From assembly GCA_013286655.1 (NCBI GenBank), contig JABDFG010000006.1:1-64000 (forward strand): a stretch of 64,000 nucleotides of DNA, written 5' to 3'. The translations under genes were made by a program, and so were the position numbers. This document shows positions 56,926-64,000 of this stretch, piece by piece. The notes beneath the pieces are model-generated. The model saw only the letters and a program-made list of their open reading frames with translations. It ran no database searches and had not been told where the DNA came from. Source of the stretch: Bacteroidota bacterium. Its GTDB lineage: Bacteria > Bacteroidota > Bacteroidia > JABDFU01. Each line of letters opens with the position of its first letter. Within the stretch, counting starts at the first letter, position 1.

Positions 56926-58092
56926 ATGAAAAAGATGTTATTTATTTTGGCATTAATCGCATCCTTGAATATCCATTCACAGGATGATTTTTCTTCACTT
57001 CAGCGGCTTATTGGAAACGATAGCTCATCCGTCCGCTTACTTTTTAGTTACCCAGAATCAATTCGAACTGTAATTTTTAATGTTGCGACCTACCCTCAGG
57101 GATTTACCAGACTGGAAGAAATACAAAAGGGAACAACAGCTTCCTTTAAAAAAGCAGTTTCGAAATACAATCAAAACAAACAAAAGCAGTTATGGGACGT
57201 CACCCGCTACCCTGACTTGATTCCCTTGCTGATAAGGAATAAGGATAAATCAGAATCTGAATTGGCTGAATTAATGAAAAACTATCCTCAAAAGACCAGG
57301 AATGCCGCTCTTTATTTTGTAAAGCACGATTATCCCATACTGATTGAAATAGAAAATATCCGCCAGGACTTCGAAACAAAATACAAGGTACTCGTTAAGG
57401 ATTTTCCGGGGAATGTTCAAAATTCCTTCGACAAGCTTCTTTATACCCCCGAACTGATCTCGATACTTTCGGGTGATATCAGGACAACTGTCGCTCTTGG
57501 CGATTTATACAAACAAAATCCAAATCTCCTGAAGCATATAGCTGATTCTGTAAATATGCAAATAACCAAGGAAAACAAAGAAGAATATGAACAGTGGAAA
57601 AGCGGTATAAGCAAAGATCCGAATGTTCAGAAGGATCTTAAACAAATATCTAAGGAATATACGGAGAATGGTGGAGATCAGGATGATGTTTATGATCAGG
57701 GCAATATGAATAATAATGGTAGTGGATATAATGAATCACAAGTAGACAATGCTCCTTATCCCTACTGGGCAGGGTATCCTTATTGGTACGATACACCCTA
57801 CTGGTACCCCTATCCCTGGTGGTACCACACAGGGTTCTACTGGAACCCTGTGGGAATAGCTTTCTATGGTTTGCCCAGTTATCATTTTGGCTGGTGGTAT
57901 TATAGTCACCCCAATTATTACCGGAGATATCCCAGCGCTACGGGATATTTTAATAATCATTATCAAAACTATCCTCGCTCTGTTGGAGGATTTACCAGAA
58001 GTATCAGAAGTTGGAATGGGGCGGAAGGTCATGGCGGTTTTGGCGGGCATGGGGGAGGTTTTGGTGGACGTGGCGGCGGTGGAAGACACTGA
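56926..58092 (+). CDS. Secreted YP-repeat protein with Trp/Tyr/Pro-rich tract, paralogue 2
   Basis: 388 residues, same plan as the 48499 product. Signal peptide 1-19; repeats at about 38-65 (LLFSYPESIRTVIF, YPQGFTRL), 75-105 (QLWDVTRYPDLI), 115-145 (LMKNYPQKTRNAAL) and 155-185 (LVKDFPGNVQNSF, TPELISIL), then the shared DIRTTVALGDLYKQNP block. The aromatic tract (277-350: APYPYWAGYPYWYDTPYWY) is even richer in Trp/Tyr/Pro. The tail is Gly/His-rich (GGFGGHGGGFGGRGGGGRH), replacing the Pro/Arg tail of paralogue 1. Identity is clearest in the repeat domain. No known function. Confidence 0.8.
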   Translation: MKKMLFILALIASLNIHSQDDFSSLQRLIGNDSSSVRLLFSYPESIRTVIFNVATYPQGFTRLEEIQKGTTASFKKAVSKYNQNKQKQLWDVTRYPDLIPLLIRNKDKSESELAELMKNYPQKTRNAALYFVKHDYPILIEIENIRQDFETKYKVLVKDFPGNVQNSFDKLLYTPELISILSGDIRTTVALGDLYKQNPNLLKHIADSVNMQITKENKEEYEQWKSGISKDPNVQKDLKQISKEYTENGGDQDDVYDQGNMNNNGSGYNESQVDNAPYPYWAGYPYWYDTPYWYPYPWWYHTGFYWNPVGIAFYGLPSYHFGWWYYSHPNYYRRYPSATGYFNNHYQNYPRSVGGFTRSIRSWNGAEGHGGFGGHGGGFGGRGGGGRH

Positions 58093-58116
58093 AGGTTGAT
58101 ATTTTAGGGGTCGGTT

Positions 58117-58932
58117 GTGTTAAAAAAGAAAAGACAGAGAAAATATTTGGATAAAAGATGGCAGAGGATATTCGTCCATCTTCACAACTTTAGAAAATTA
58201 AAAGAACCGGAAGAGTTGCATAAATTACGTATTGAAATAAAAAAAATAAATGCACTGGTATTCTTTTTAAGAGGTTGTTCAAAAAATGAGAATACGTCCA
58301 TAAATTTCAAGCCGGTAAATAAACTATTTAAACGTGCCGGACACATTCGAAATAGTTATGTATACGCGAAGCTTCTGGATCGATATCATTTGGCCGATTC
58401 TGGCCTCAAAACTGAAAGACGTAAAATAATAGTTAACCGATCACGAACATTTTGTTCAAAATATAGGAAGGACATCATTGGAGTTAAAAATACACGGACA
58501 CTTTTAATAAGAAGAATTCACGGGATCGCGAATAAAGAGATTTTGAGAGTGTATAAAAACCAACTGAAGAAATTACATTCTCTTCTTACCCATGAGCATT
58601 CCTCCAGGCAGTTGCATAAATGCCGCAGTAAAATCAAAAAACTAGTGTATATGTACCAAGTTATACATAAACCCCTCGCAAATAAATTAAGGCTTAATAT
58701 ACATTACCTGGATCAACTTCAAAATACCATTGGTAAATGGCACGATACTATTACGGCTGTTGAGTTATTAAGAAGACAAAAGAACTTCGACAAAACTGTG
58801 GTAGATAAACTCCGAAAAAGGAGTCAAGAACTGTCTGATTTAATAGATTCTGCATCAAATAATTTCGGAAAAAAGTTACTGCCTGTTCGGCTGCAAAATA
58901 ATCCTTCCCATCGAATTGCTCACCTCATCTGA
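58117..58932 (+). CDS. CHAD domain protein
   Basis: 271 residues from a GTG at 58117. CHAD is an all-helical, Arg/Lys/His-rich domain that binds polyphosphate; two copies of its hallmark motif are visible, LHKLRIEIKKINAL and LHKCRSKIKKLVYMY, plus LQNTIGKWHDTITAVELL. CHAD proteins in other bacteria attach to polyphosphate granules, which often coexist with PHA granules. No CYTH phosphatase domain is present. The setting beside phasins and PHA synthase fits a granule role. Confidence 0.87.
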   Translation: MLKKKRQRKYLDKRWQRIFVHLHNFRKLKEPEELHKLRIEIKKINALVFFLRGCSKNENTSINFKPVNKLFKRAGHIRNSYVYAKLLDRYHLADSGLKTERRKIIVNRSRTFCSKYRKDIIGVKNTRTLLIRRIHGIANKEILRVYKNQLKKLHSLLTHEHSSRQLHKCRSKIKKLVYMYQVIHKPLANKLRLNIHYLDQLQNTIGKWHDTITAVELLRRQKNFDKTVVDKLRKRSQELSDLIDSASNNFGKKLLPVRLQNNPSHRIAHLI

Positions 58933-58979
58933 AAATAGAATCACGATCTTTGTCATGATTTTAAATAAGAAAAGTATGT

Positions 58980-59426
58980 ATGAAACCGAAAGAGAAAATA
59001 ATTTTAATTGACGACAATCTTTATGAAGTCGATTTATTAAACAATGCTTTAGAAAATTTGAACGCAGATTATGAAATCGTATATTTTTCAGATGGAGTGG
59101 ATGCTTTAAACTATTTTGCAAAAACCAAGGACACTATTTTTCTTGTTATTTCAGACGTGCATATGCCCAGAATGAATGGGTTTGAACTGAGAAAGGTGAT
59201 TGACAGCCATGAAAAACTAAAAAAGAAAACTATTCCATTTATTTTTTTCAGCTCATCCACGAAGGAACGTGATATTGATGAAGCGTATGATTGTAATGTT
59301 CAGGGCTATTTCAAAAAGCCAATGGGCTTAGATGAAACGACAGAGCTGATCCACATTATAATTAAATTTTTTCAAAGATGCCTTTATCCTAACAAAATGG
59401 AATATCATAAATATTTTCAGCGTTAA
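58980..59426 (+). CDS. Single-domain response regulator (Rcp1-like)
   Basis: 148 residues, receiver domain only: DD at 11-12 (LIDDNLYEVDLL), phospho-acceptor D59 in VISDVHMPRMNGFELR, and lysine in FKKPMG. No output domain follows. Such lone receivers often act with phytochrome-like or hybrid kinases; none is adjacent. It lies 47 bp after the CHAD gene and 13 bp before doxX. Confidence 0.93.
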   Translation: MKPKEKIILIDDNLYEVDLLNNALENLNADYEIVYFSDGVDALNYFAKTKDTIFLVISDVHMPRMNGFELRKVIDSHEKLKKKTIPFIFFSSSTKERDIDEAYDCNVQGYFKKPMGLDETTELIHIIIKFFQRCLYPNKMEYHKYFQR

Positions 59427-59439
59427 AAAACTAAACCAA

Positions 59440-59847
59440 ATGGAAAATCAGCGGAAGACTCTTTCAAAAGGAAGAAAAATAACGGCCTGGATATTGGTCG
59501 GGCTATTGGGTGCGCTCTTCGTTATGAGCGGCGCTATGAAATTAATGGGGAGTGCAGAAATGACGACATTTTTTGTCAAGTATGGTTTGGAGGGTAAAAA
59601 CATACTTATCGGAACAGGAGAGCTAATCGCTGTTATTTTATTTGTCGTCCCAAAAACATCATCCCTTGGAGTTTTACTGTTAAGTGCACACATGGGTGGA
59701 GCGATTGCGACACATATGGAACATGGAGAAAGTTATATTCTTCCAACCATACTATTGCTCTTTGTTTGGGTTGCCAACTGGCTTCGTAATCCTGAAATGT
59801 TTTCCTCTTTTACACGAAAGCGAATTCGGACTGATGTAACACCGTGA
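59440..59847 (+). CDS. DoxX-like membrane protein
   Basis: 135 residues with four TM segments (about 13-30, 50-68, 73-90, 100-115). KITAWILVGLLGALFVMSGAMKLMG and GTGELIAVILFVVPKTSSLG are typical of the DoxX-like family, which includes SURF4-type and thiol-linked membrane proteins. Likely cytoplasmic-membrane redox or stress protein. The 173-bp gap after it (59848-60020) holds no gene. Confidence 0.88.
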   Translation: MENQRKTLSKGRKITAWILVGLLGALFVMSGAMKLMGSAEMTTFFVKYGLEGKNILIGTGELIAVILFVVPKTSSLGVLLLSAHMGGAIATHMEHGESYILPTILLLFVWVANWLRNPEMFSSFTRKRIRTDVTP

Positions 59848-60020
59848 CCCAGACACTGTCCGTGGGTGGAATTTAACCCATATTTAACATCTATTTGACT
59901 TTTAATTTACCCGGTTAAACGAAATTTAAAACACTTTTCGTACGAAGCAATATAACTTCGTGTTGGTAAAAAAATACACCTGATTAACCTTGGATTAATA
60001 GTTATCTAAAAAAACAAAAA

Positions 60021-60692
60021 ATGACAACAGGAAATTTCGCGGAAATCTTCAAAAACAACATGAATGACGCAATTAAATTGTTTCAAGATACGGGTGCTGC
60101 TGTTCTTGAGGCCCAAACAAAGCAAATTGAATTTGCCGGCAACTTTCTAAAAATGGATACTCTTCAAAAGAATTTTGAAAGTATTTTAAACTTTTCTAAA
60201 GTGGCCTTTAATAATGCCTTAGAATATGGCAAACAGGCAAATGTGAATACATTTCCTAAGGAAATGATTGATACCATAATTGAATCAATGAATCAGCAGG
60301 CTGAAAACATCCGCGCATTTAATCAAACATACCTAGATGCCCTTACTAATCAGATCAATTCTGCGAAACATTTATTTGACTCATCGTTAACGGAAAAATT
60401 TAAAAAAGATTTTGATACAAACATGGCGTCTTTAAAAGAAATGTTAAAAACAATTACAGATAACTACAGCAAGCTGGTGGATCCGTCTTTTGAGACCAAC
60501 AAGGAATTCTTCCATACACTTCATGAGCGTATGGATGAGGCTGTTAATTCAAATCTTAAACTTTGGTCGGAAATACTGAGTGCTTATAAAGCTAATACTG
60601 CAGGATCGGAAAATAATAATTCAAATTCGAAAAATAGCAATCCTGGAAGCGAGCGTAAGACCCAGTTCCGCAAAGAAACTATGGAAAATTAA
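60021..60692 (+). CDS. Phasin-like protein, PHA granule associated
   Basis: 223 residues, helical, amphipathic and free of signal or membrane segments: FAEIFKNNMNDAIKLFQDTGA, a long coil rich in Asn/Lys/Glu, and a Ser/Asn-rich hydrophilic tail (GSENNNSNSKNSNPGS). Composition and position two genes before PHA synthase suggest a phasin coating PHA granules. The fold is simple, so assignment rests mainly on context. Confidence 0.7.
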   Translation: MTTGNFAEIFKNNMNDAIKLFQDTGAAVLEAQTKQIEFAGNFLKMDTLQKNFESILNFSKVAFNNALEYGKQANVNTFPKEMIDTIIESMNQQAENIRAFNQTYLDALTNQINSAKHLFDSSLTEKFKKDFDTNMASLKEMLKTITDNYSKLVDPSFETNKEFFHTLHERMDEAVNSNLKLWSEILSAYKANTAGSENNNSNSKNSNPGSERKTQFRKETMEN

Positions 60693-60710
60693 ACCTTTAA
60701 AAAATACAAA

Positions 60711-61304
60711 ATGAAAACCACACTAAATGAAAAGGCCGAAAAAATGAAAAACAGCATCAACGGCACTGCTGAAAAATCCAAAGAGACGATACGTGAAATT
60801 ATCAATTCCAACACTAAACACATTAGCGCGGCTTTGGATTCCAATAAGAAAATTGTTGATTCGATCAGGGAGAAACTTGGCAAACAGGAAGTTGAAATGG
60901 ATAACACGATTACGTATGCGTTGAAAAAAACTTTTGGAAAAACAATTGAACTTTCTGAAGATGCCATTGACAGCATTATTAATGCCTATACAAGGCAAAT
61001 GGAGTTTAGTGTTGATTTTAATACTAAGTTGATTGATGCCACCAAAGAATCAAACAGTAAAAGTGCTGAAAAAATGCTTCAATTAATTCAGGATAATTTT
61101 GAAGCTTCTCGTCAATTAACAATCAATACTACTAAGGAAATTTTGGATTCTTATAACAGACACACTAACCTGGCACTTAATTTTAACAAAAAATTTGGTG
61201 AAACGATCAATGCCCAAATTGAAAGTCTGTCCCAATTGCAGGGGGCCAATATTACAAATTTTGCAAACTGGTCGCATGACTGGTGGAAAGAAGCATCTGC
61301 TTAA
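60711..61304 (+). CDS. Second phasin-like protein
   Basis: 197 residues, helical throughout, with heptad-like stretches (INSNTKHISAALDSNKKIVDSI) and a conserved end FANWSHDWWKEASA rich in Trp. No signal. It begins 18 bp after the first phasin-like gene and ends before a strong hairpin and phaC. Probably a granule-binding partner; could also be a PhaE-like synthase subunit, but phaC here looks class I and would not need one. Confidence 0.7.
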   Translation: MKTTLNEKAEKMKNSINGTAEKSKETIREIINSNTKHISAALDSNKKIVDSIREKLGKQEVEMDNTITYALKKTFGKTIELSEDAIDSIINAYTRQMEFSVDFNTKLIDATKESNSKSAEKMLQLIQDNFEASRQLTINTTKEILDSYNRHTNLALNFNKKFGETINAQIESLSQLQGANITNFANWSHDWWKEASA

Positions 61305-61326
61305 ATAAGATTATGACTATTACGGG

Positions 61327-61358
61327 AACTCATTGTGCTACCGGCATAATGAGTTTTT
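61327..61358 (+). terminator. Hairpin with T tract between phasin-like genes and phaC
   Basis: AACTCATT (61327-61334) pairs with AATGAGTT (61348-61355), extended inward by about four pairs around a short loop, followed by a T run to 61358. Either an intrinsic terminator or an attenuator lowering phaC relative to phasins. It overlaps a spurious upward extension of the phaC frame. Confidence 0.75.
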
Positions 61359-61386
61359 GCTCTTTAACCCCTTTAAATTTAGCATC

Positions 61387-63180
61387 ATGGAGAAAACAGA
61401 AGTTCTAAGGCTGAATGAATTAGCTCAGGAAATGATGAAGGCCGGACAGACAATAGCCCATAACTATGTAGAAAATTTTCCGGCCTATATTAAGGACACT
61501 CAGGATTTTATGGAACCGTTTGTTAACCTGACTTACAAAATGGTCAATAATCCCGAATCGATCCAAAAGGCGCAGGGAACTTACCTTACTTTTTTGCAAA
61601 ACCAAATGGACTTGTCAAAAAGAATTTATGATCGGCAAACAAATAAGGAAAAAAAATATGTTCCTGTCATAAGTCCTGCCCCAAATGATAAGCGTTTTCG
61701 TGCACCTGAATGGGATGAATCCCCCTATTATTTTGATTTTGTAAAACAAAATTATTTGTTAATTTCTCAATTGATAACGCAAATTATTGATTCTGTTGAC
61801 TTAGATAAAAAAGCAAAGGATAAATTGAACTTTTACACCCAACAGTCTCTTGATGCGCTTTCCCCTGCAAATTTTTTCATTACCAACCCTGAAGCGATTA
61901 AACTGGCTATGGAAACCAAGGGGCAAAGCTTAATGGACGGATTTAAGAATATGCTCTCCGACATTGAAAAGGGTCGTATTACGCAAACGGATGAAACTTC
62001 TTTTGATGTAGGGAAAAATCTGGCAGTTTCCAAAGGTGCTGTGATTTTCGAGAATGAATTGATGCAATTAATACAATACGAACCGCTTACAAAAAAAGTT
62101 GGAGAGTATCCATTACTTATGATACCACCCTGGATCAATAAATTTTATATTCTCGATCTTCATCCGGATAAGTCTCTGGTTGAGTTTGCATTAAATAAAG
62201 GACATGCGGTGTTCATGATCTCCTGGAAAAATCCCACTACGGATATAGCTCATTTTACATTTGACGATTATGTAAAAAAAGGAGCGTTAAAGGCGATTGA
62301 AGTGACCCGGATAGTAGGTGGGTCTAAAAAAGTGAATACGCTGGGTTATTGCCTGGGAGGAACGCTACTAGGTATAACACTTTCGATTTTACGTTCAGAC
62401 AGAGATACTTTCCCGGAGGCTATGGCAGAAAAAAATACGGTTAATTCAGTGACTTTGCTTGCCACCATGCTTGATTTTTCCGACATCGGGCCGATGGGTG
62501 CGATCGTTGATGAGGCGTTGGTTTCCAGACTGGAAACCGAATTGAAAGTAAATGGCTTATTGAAAGGAAAAGATATGGCAGAAGCTTTCAACGCAATAAG
62601 AGCCAACGAGCTGATCTGGAATTATGTATCGAACAATTACCTGAAAGGAAAAACACCTCCTCCGTTTAATGTTCTGTTCTGGACAGATGATAATACCAAT
62701 TTGCCTGCAGGTATGTATCTTTTTTACTTGCGTAAAATGCTTTTAGAAAATAAACTGAGCAGAAAAAATGCATTGAGAATTTGTAATGTTCCCATTGACT
62801 TGGGGAAAATAGATATACCTGCTTATATTATAGGTACGGTGGAAGATCATATTTCTCCTTGTGGTACGGCATTTACTACTACGGAGTTGTTCAGCGGGCC
62901 TGTTGAATTCGTTTTGGGAGATTCCGGGCATATCATGGGGGCAATAAATCCTCCATCAAAAGTAAATAAGTACAATTATCACTTTAGTGGGAAGTTAGGA
63001 GATGGATTTAAAACATGGAAGGAAACCGCAAAACAAGGGCAGGGGACCTGGTGGGTACATTGGGAAAAGTGGCTGGAAGATAAATCGGGAAAGCAAGTTG
63101 CCGCTAAAAAAAAATCAGGAACCAAGGCTTTTCCTATTATTGAAAAGGCTCCTGGAAGATATGTTTTGGAAAAATGCTAA
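61387..63180 (+). CDS. phaC: Class I polyhydroxyalkanoate synthase
   Basis: 597 residues from the ATG at 61387; the frame can be extended to 61333, but that part overlaps the hairpin. The alpha/beta hydrolase-type active site has the lipase-like box GYCLGG with catalytic C322, Asp D487 in VEDHISP and His H515 in DSGHIMGAIN, matching the C319/D480/H508 triad of the Cupriavidus enzyme. The N-terminal 200 residues are the PhaC_N-type domain. Makes polyester storage granules from hydroxyacyl-CoA. No phaA (beta-ketothiolase) in the window. Confidence 0.95.
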   Translation: MEKTEVLRLNELAQEMMKAGQTIAHNYVENFPAYIKDTQDFMEPFVNLTYKMVNNPESIQKAQGTYLTFLQNQMDLSKRIYDRQTNKEKKYVPVISPAPNDKRFRAPEWDESPYYFDFVKQNYLLISQLITQIIDSVDLDKKAKDKLNFYTQQSLDALSPANFFITNPEAIKLAMETKGQSLMDGFKNMLSDIEKGRITQTDETSFDVGKNLAVSKGAVIFENELMQLIQYEPLTKKVGEYPLLMIPPWINKFYILDLHPDKSLVEFALNKGHAVFMISWKNPTTDIAHFTFDDYVKKGALKAIEVTRIVGGSKKVNTLGYCLGGTLLGITLSILRSDRDTFPEAMAEKNTVNSVTLLATMLDFSDIGPMGAIVDEALVSRLETELKVNGLLKGKDMAEAFNAIRANELIWNYVSNNYLKGKTPPPFNVLFWTDDNTNLPAGMYLFYLRKMLLENKLSRKNALRICNVPIDLGKIDIPAYIIGTVEDHISPCGTAFTTTELFSGPVEFVLGDSGHIMGAINPPSKVNKYNYHFSGKLGDGFKTWKETAKQGQGTWWVHWEKWLEDKSGKQVAAKKKSGTKAFPIIEKAPGRYVLEKC

Positions 63181-63197
63181 TTTAAATTGTATCATTT

Positions 63198-63965
63198 ATG
63201 AGAGAGAAAAAAAACAAAGTGGCTTTGGTAACCGGAGGAACAGGTGGAATAGGAACTGCCATTTGCAAGAGATTGTATAAGGATGGTTATACACTCGTTG
63301 CTAATTACAGAGATTTTACAAGGGCTATGAAATGGAGAGAGGAAGCAAAGAAATGGAGAGAGGATCAGCTTAAAATGGGAATCGATATTAAAGTGGTGGA
63401 GGGTGATATTTCCGATTATAAATCCGCAGAAAGAATGGTAAAGGAAATAAGCGAAGAAATAGGATCAGTAGATATTCTAGTTAACAATGCAGGAATTACA
63501 AGAGATACTGCCCTGCATAAAATGACACCGGAGCAATGGTATGAAGTCATTAACACAAACCTTAACAGTGTATTTGTTTGTACACGGTTAGTGATTGAAG
63601 GAATGATTGCCAAAGGATGGGGGCGAATTATTAATATTTCGTCCGTGAATGGTCAAAAAGGACAATATGGGCAAACCAATTATGCTACCGCTAAATCGGG
63701 TATGTATGGCTTTACAAAATCCCTGGCCTTGGAGGTTGCGAAAAAGGGAATTACGGTGAATACCATTTCACCGGGCTATATTGGTACAGCTATGGTAATG
63801 GCAATAAAAGAAGAAGTACGTAATAAGATCATAGAGCAGGTTCCTATGGGTCGTTTAGGGACTCCTGAGGAGATAGCAGGAGCGGTTGCTTACCTTGTTT
63901 CCGATGATGCGCGTTATATGACAGGGACAAATATCGCTATCAATGGGGGTTTGCACATGTTTTAA
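63198..63965 (+). CDS. phaB: Acetoacetyl-CoA reductase-like short-chain dehydrogenase
   Basis: 255 residues. NADPH-binding TGGTGGIG at 12-19, NNAG at 96-99, catalytic S149 and YxxxK at Y162 and K166 (NYATAKSG), and the PhaB-like ending DDARYMTGTNIAINGGLHMF. A ten-residue charged insertion (EEAKKWREDQLK region, about 48-60) follows strand two. Supplies (R)-3-hydroxyacyl-CoA to PhaC, 17 bp downstream of it. It could equally be a FabG-type enzyme, but gene order favours PhaB. Confidence 0.9.
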   Translation: MREKKNKVALVTGGTGGIGTAICKRLYKDGYTLVANYRDFTRAMKWREEAKKWREDQLKMGIDIKVVEGDISDYKSAERMVKEISEEIGSVDILVNNAGITRDTALHKMTPEQWYEVINTNLNSVFVCTRLVIEGMIAKGWGRIINISSVNGQKGQYGQTNYATAKSGMYGFTKSLALEVAKKGITVNTISPGYIGTAMVMAIKEEVRNKIIEQVPMGRLGTPEEIAGAVAYLVSDDARYMTGTNIAINGGLHMF

Positions 63966-64000
63966 CCATGCATTTTAAAACGGTTGATCAACAGAATCTT

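Noticed and set aside
61333-61386. Upstream extension of phaC
   Set aside because: It overlaps a terminator-like hairpin and has no PhaC similarity; the ATG at 61387 is the likely start.

Overview
The window comes from a member of the Bacteroidota. It has five proteins with type IX secretion (T9SS) C-terminal sorting domains, a TonB-dependent receptor, a PorV/PorQ-type barrel, a LytS/LytTR two-component pair with propeller repeats, promoters of the Bacteroidota TAnnTTTG type, and very few Shine-Dalgarno sequences. I cannot name a genus. The gene style suggests a free-living environmental lineage near the Chitinophagales or Sphingobacteriales.

Layout. 1-2.8 kb: edge of an exported protein, a 3-methyladenine glycosylase (tag) and an ABC-F ATPase. 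2.9-11.8 kb: surface and envelope block with a propeller T9SS protein, TlpA, DUF6029, and two Omp28-type proteins around a small T9SS protein. 12-13.5 kb: DUF2461 and lptB. 13.5-20.3 kb: complete thiamine operon behind a TPP riboswitch (thiS-C-D-E-G-H-thiF). 20.4-23.2 kb: minus-strand run of two TenI-like proteins, a GGGP synthase and a phosphopantetheinyl transferase. 23.3-25.2 kb: ahcY and a Rieske-like lipoprotein. 25.2-38.5 kb: sensor kinase and regulator, then TonB receptor, giant secreted protein and PorV-like barrel. 38.6-47 kb: greA, HIT, redoxin, a cytochrome/copper-monooxygenase-like lipoprotein, ruvC, flippase-like protein, GT2, ABC permease, DUF3127 and a flavoprotein. 47.6 kb: tRNA-Leu(UAG).

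Downstream of the tRNA (48-64 kb) the content changes to an accessory, stress-type region. It holds two paralogous secreted proteins with YP-centred helical repeats and a Trp/Tyr/Pro-rich tract, thioredoxins, a beta-helix T9SS protein, DUF4142, a tiny DUF6496 gene, a decayed aldehyde dehydrogenase, Hsp20, a triple BON protein, a two-TM protein with a Met/Asp/Cys-rich tail, a CHAD protein, a lone receiver, DoxX, two phasin-like proteins, PHA synthase and acetoacetyl-CoA reductase. I read this as a carbon/polyphosphate granule and stress locus whose partners include the uncharacterised YP-repeat family.

A second theme is a dispersed family of short AT-rich repeat words (variants of GCTATTGGCTATTCGC and AATCCCTAATCC) in gaps between 12 and 42 kb. 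Two gaps share an identical 66-bp unit. The words also run into coding sequence at signal peptides and C-termini. No comparable array was seen in 48-64 kb, which fits a different origin for that part.
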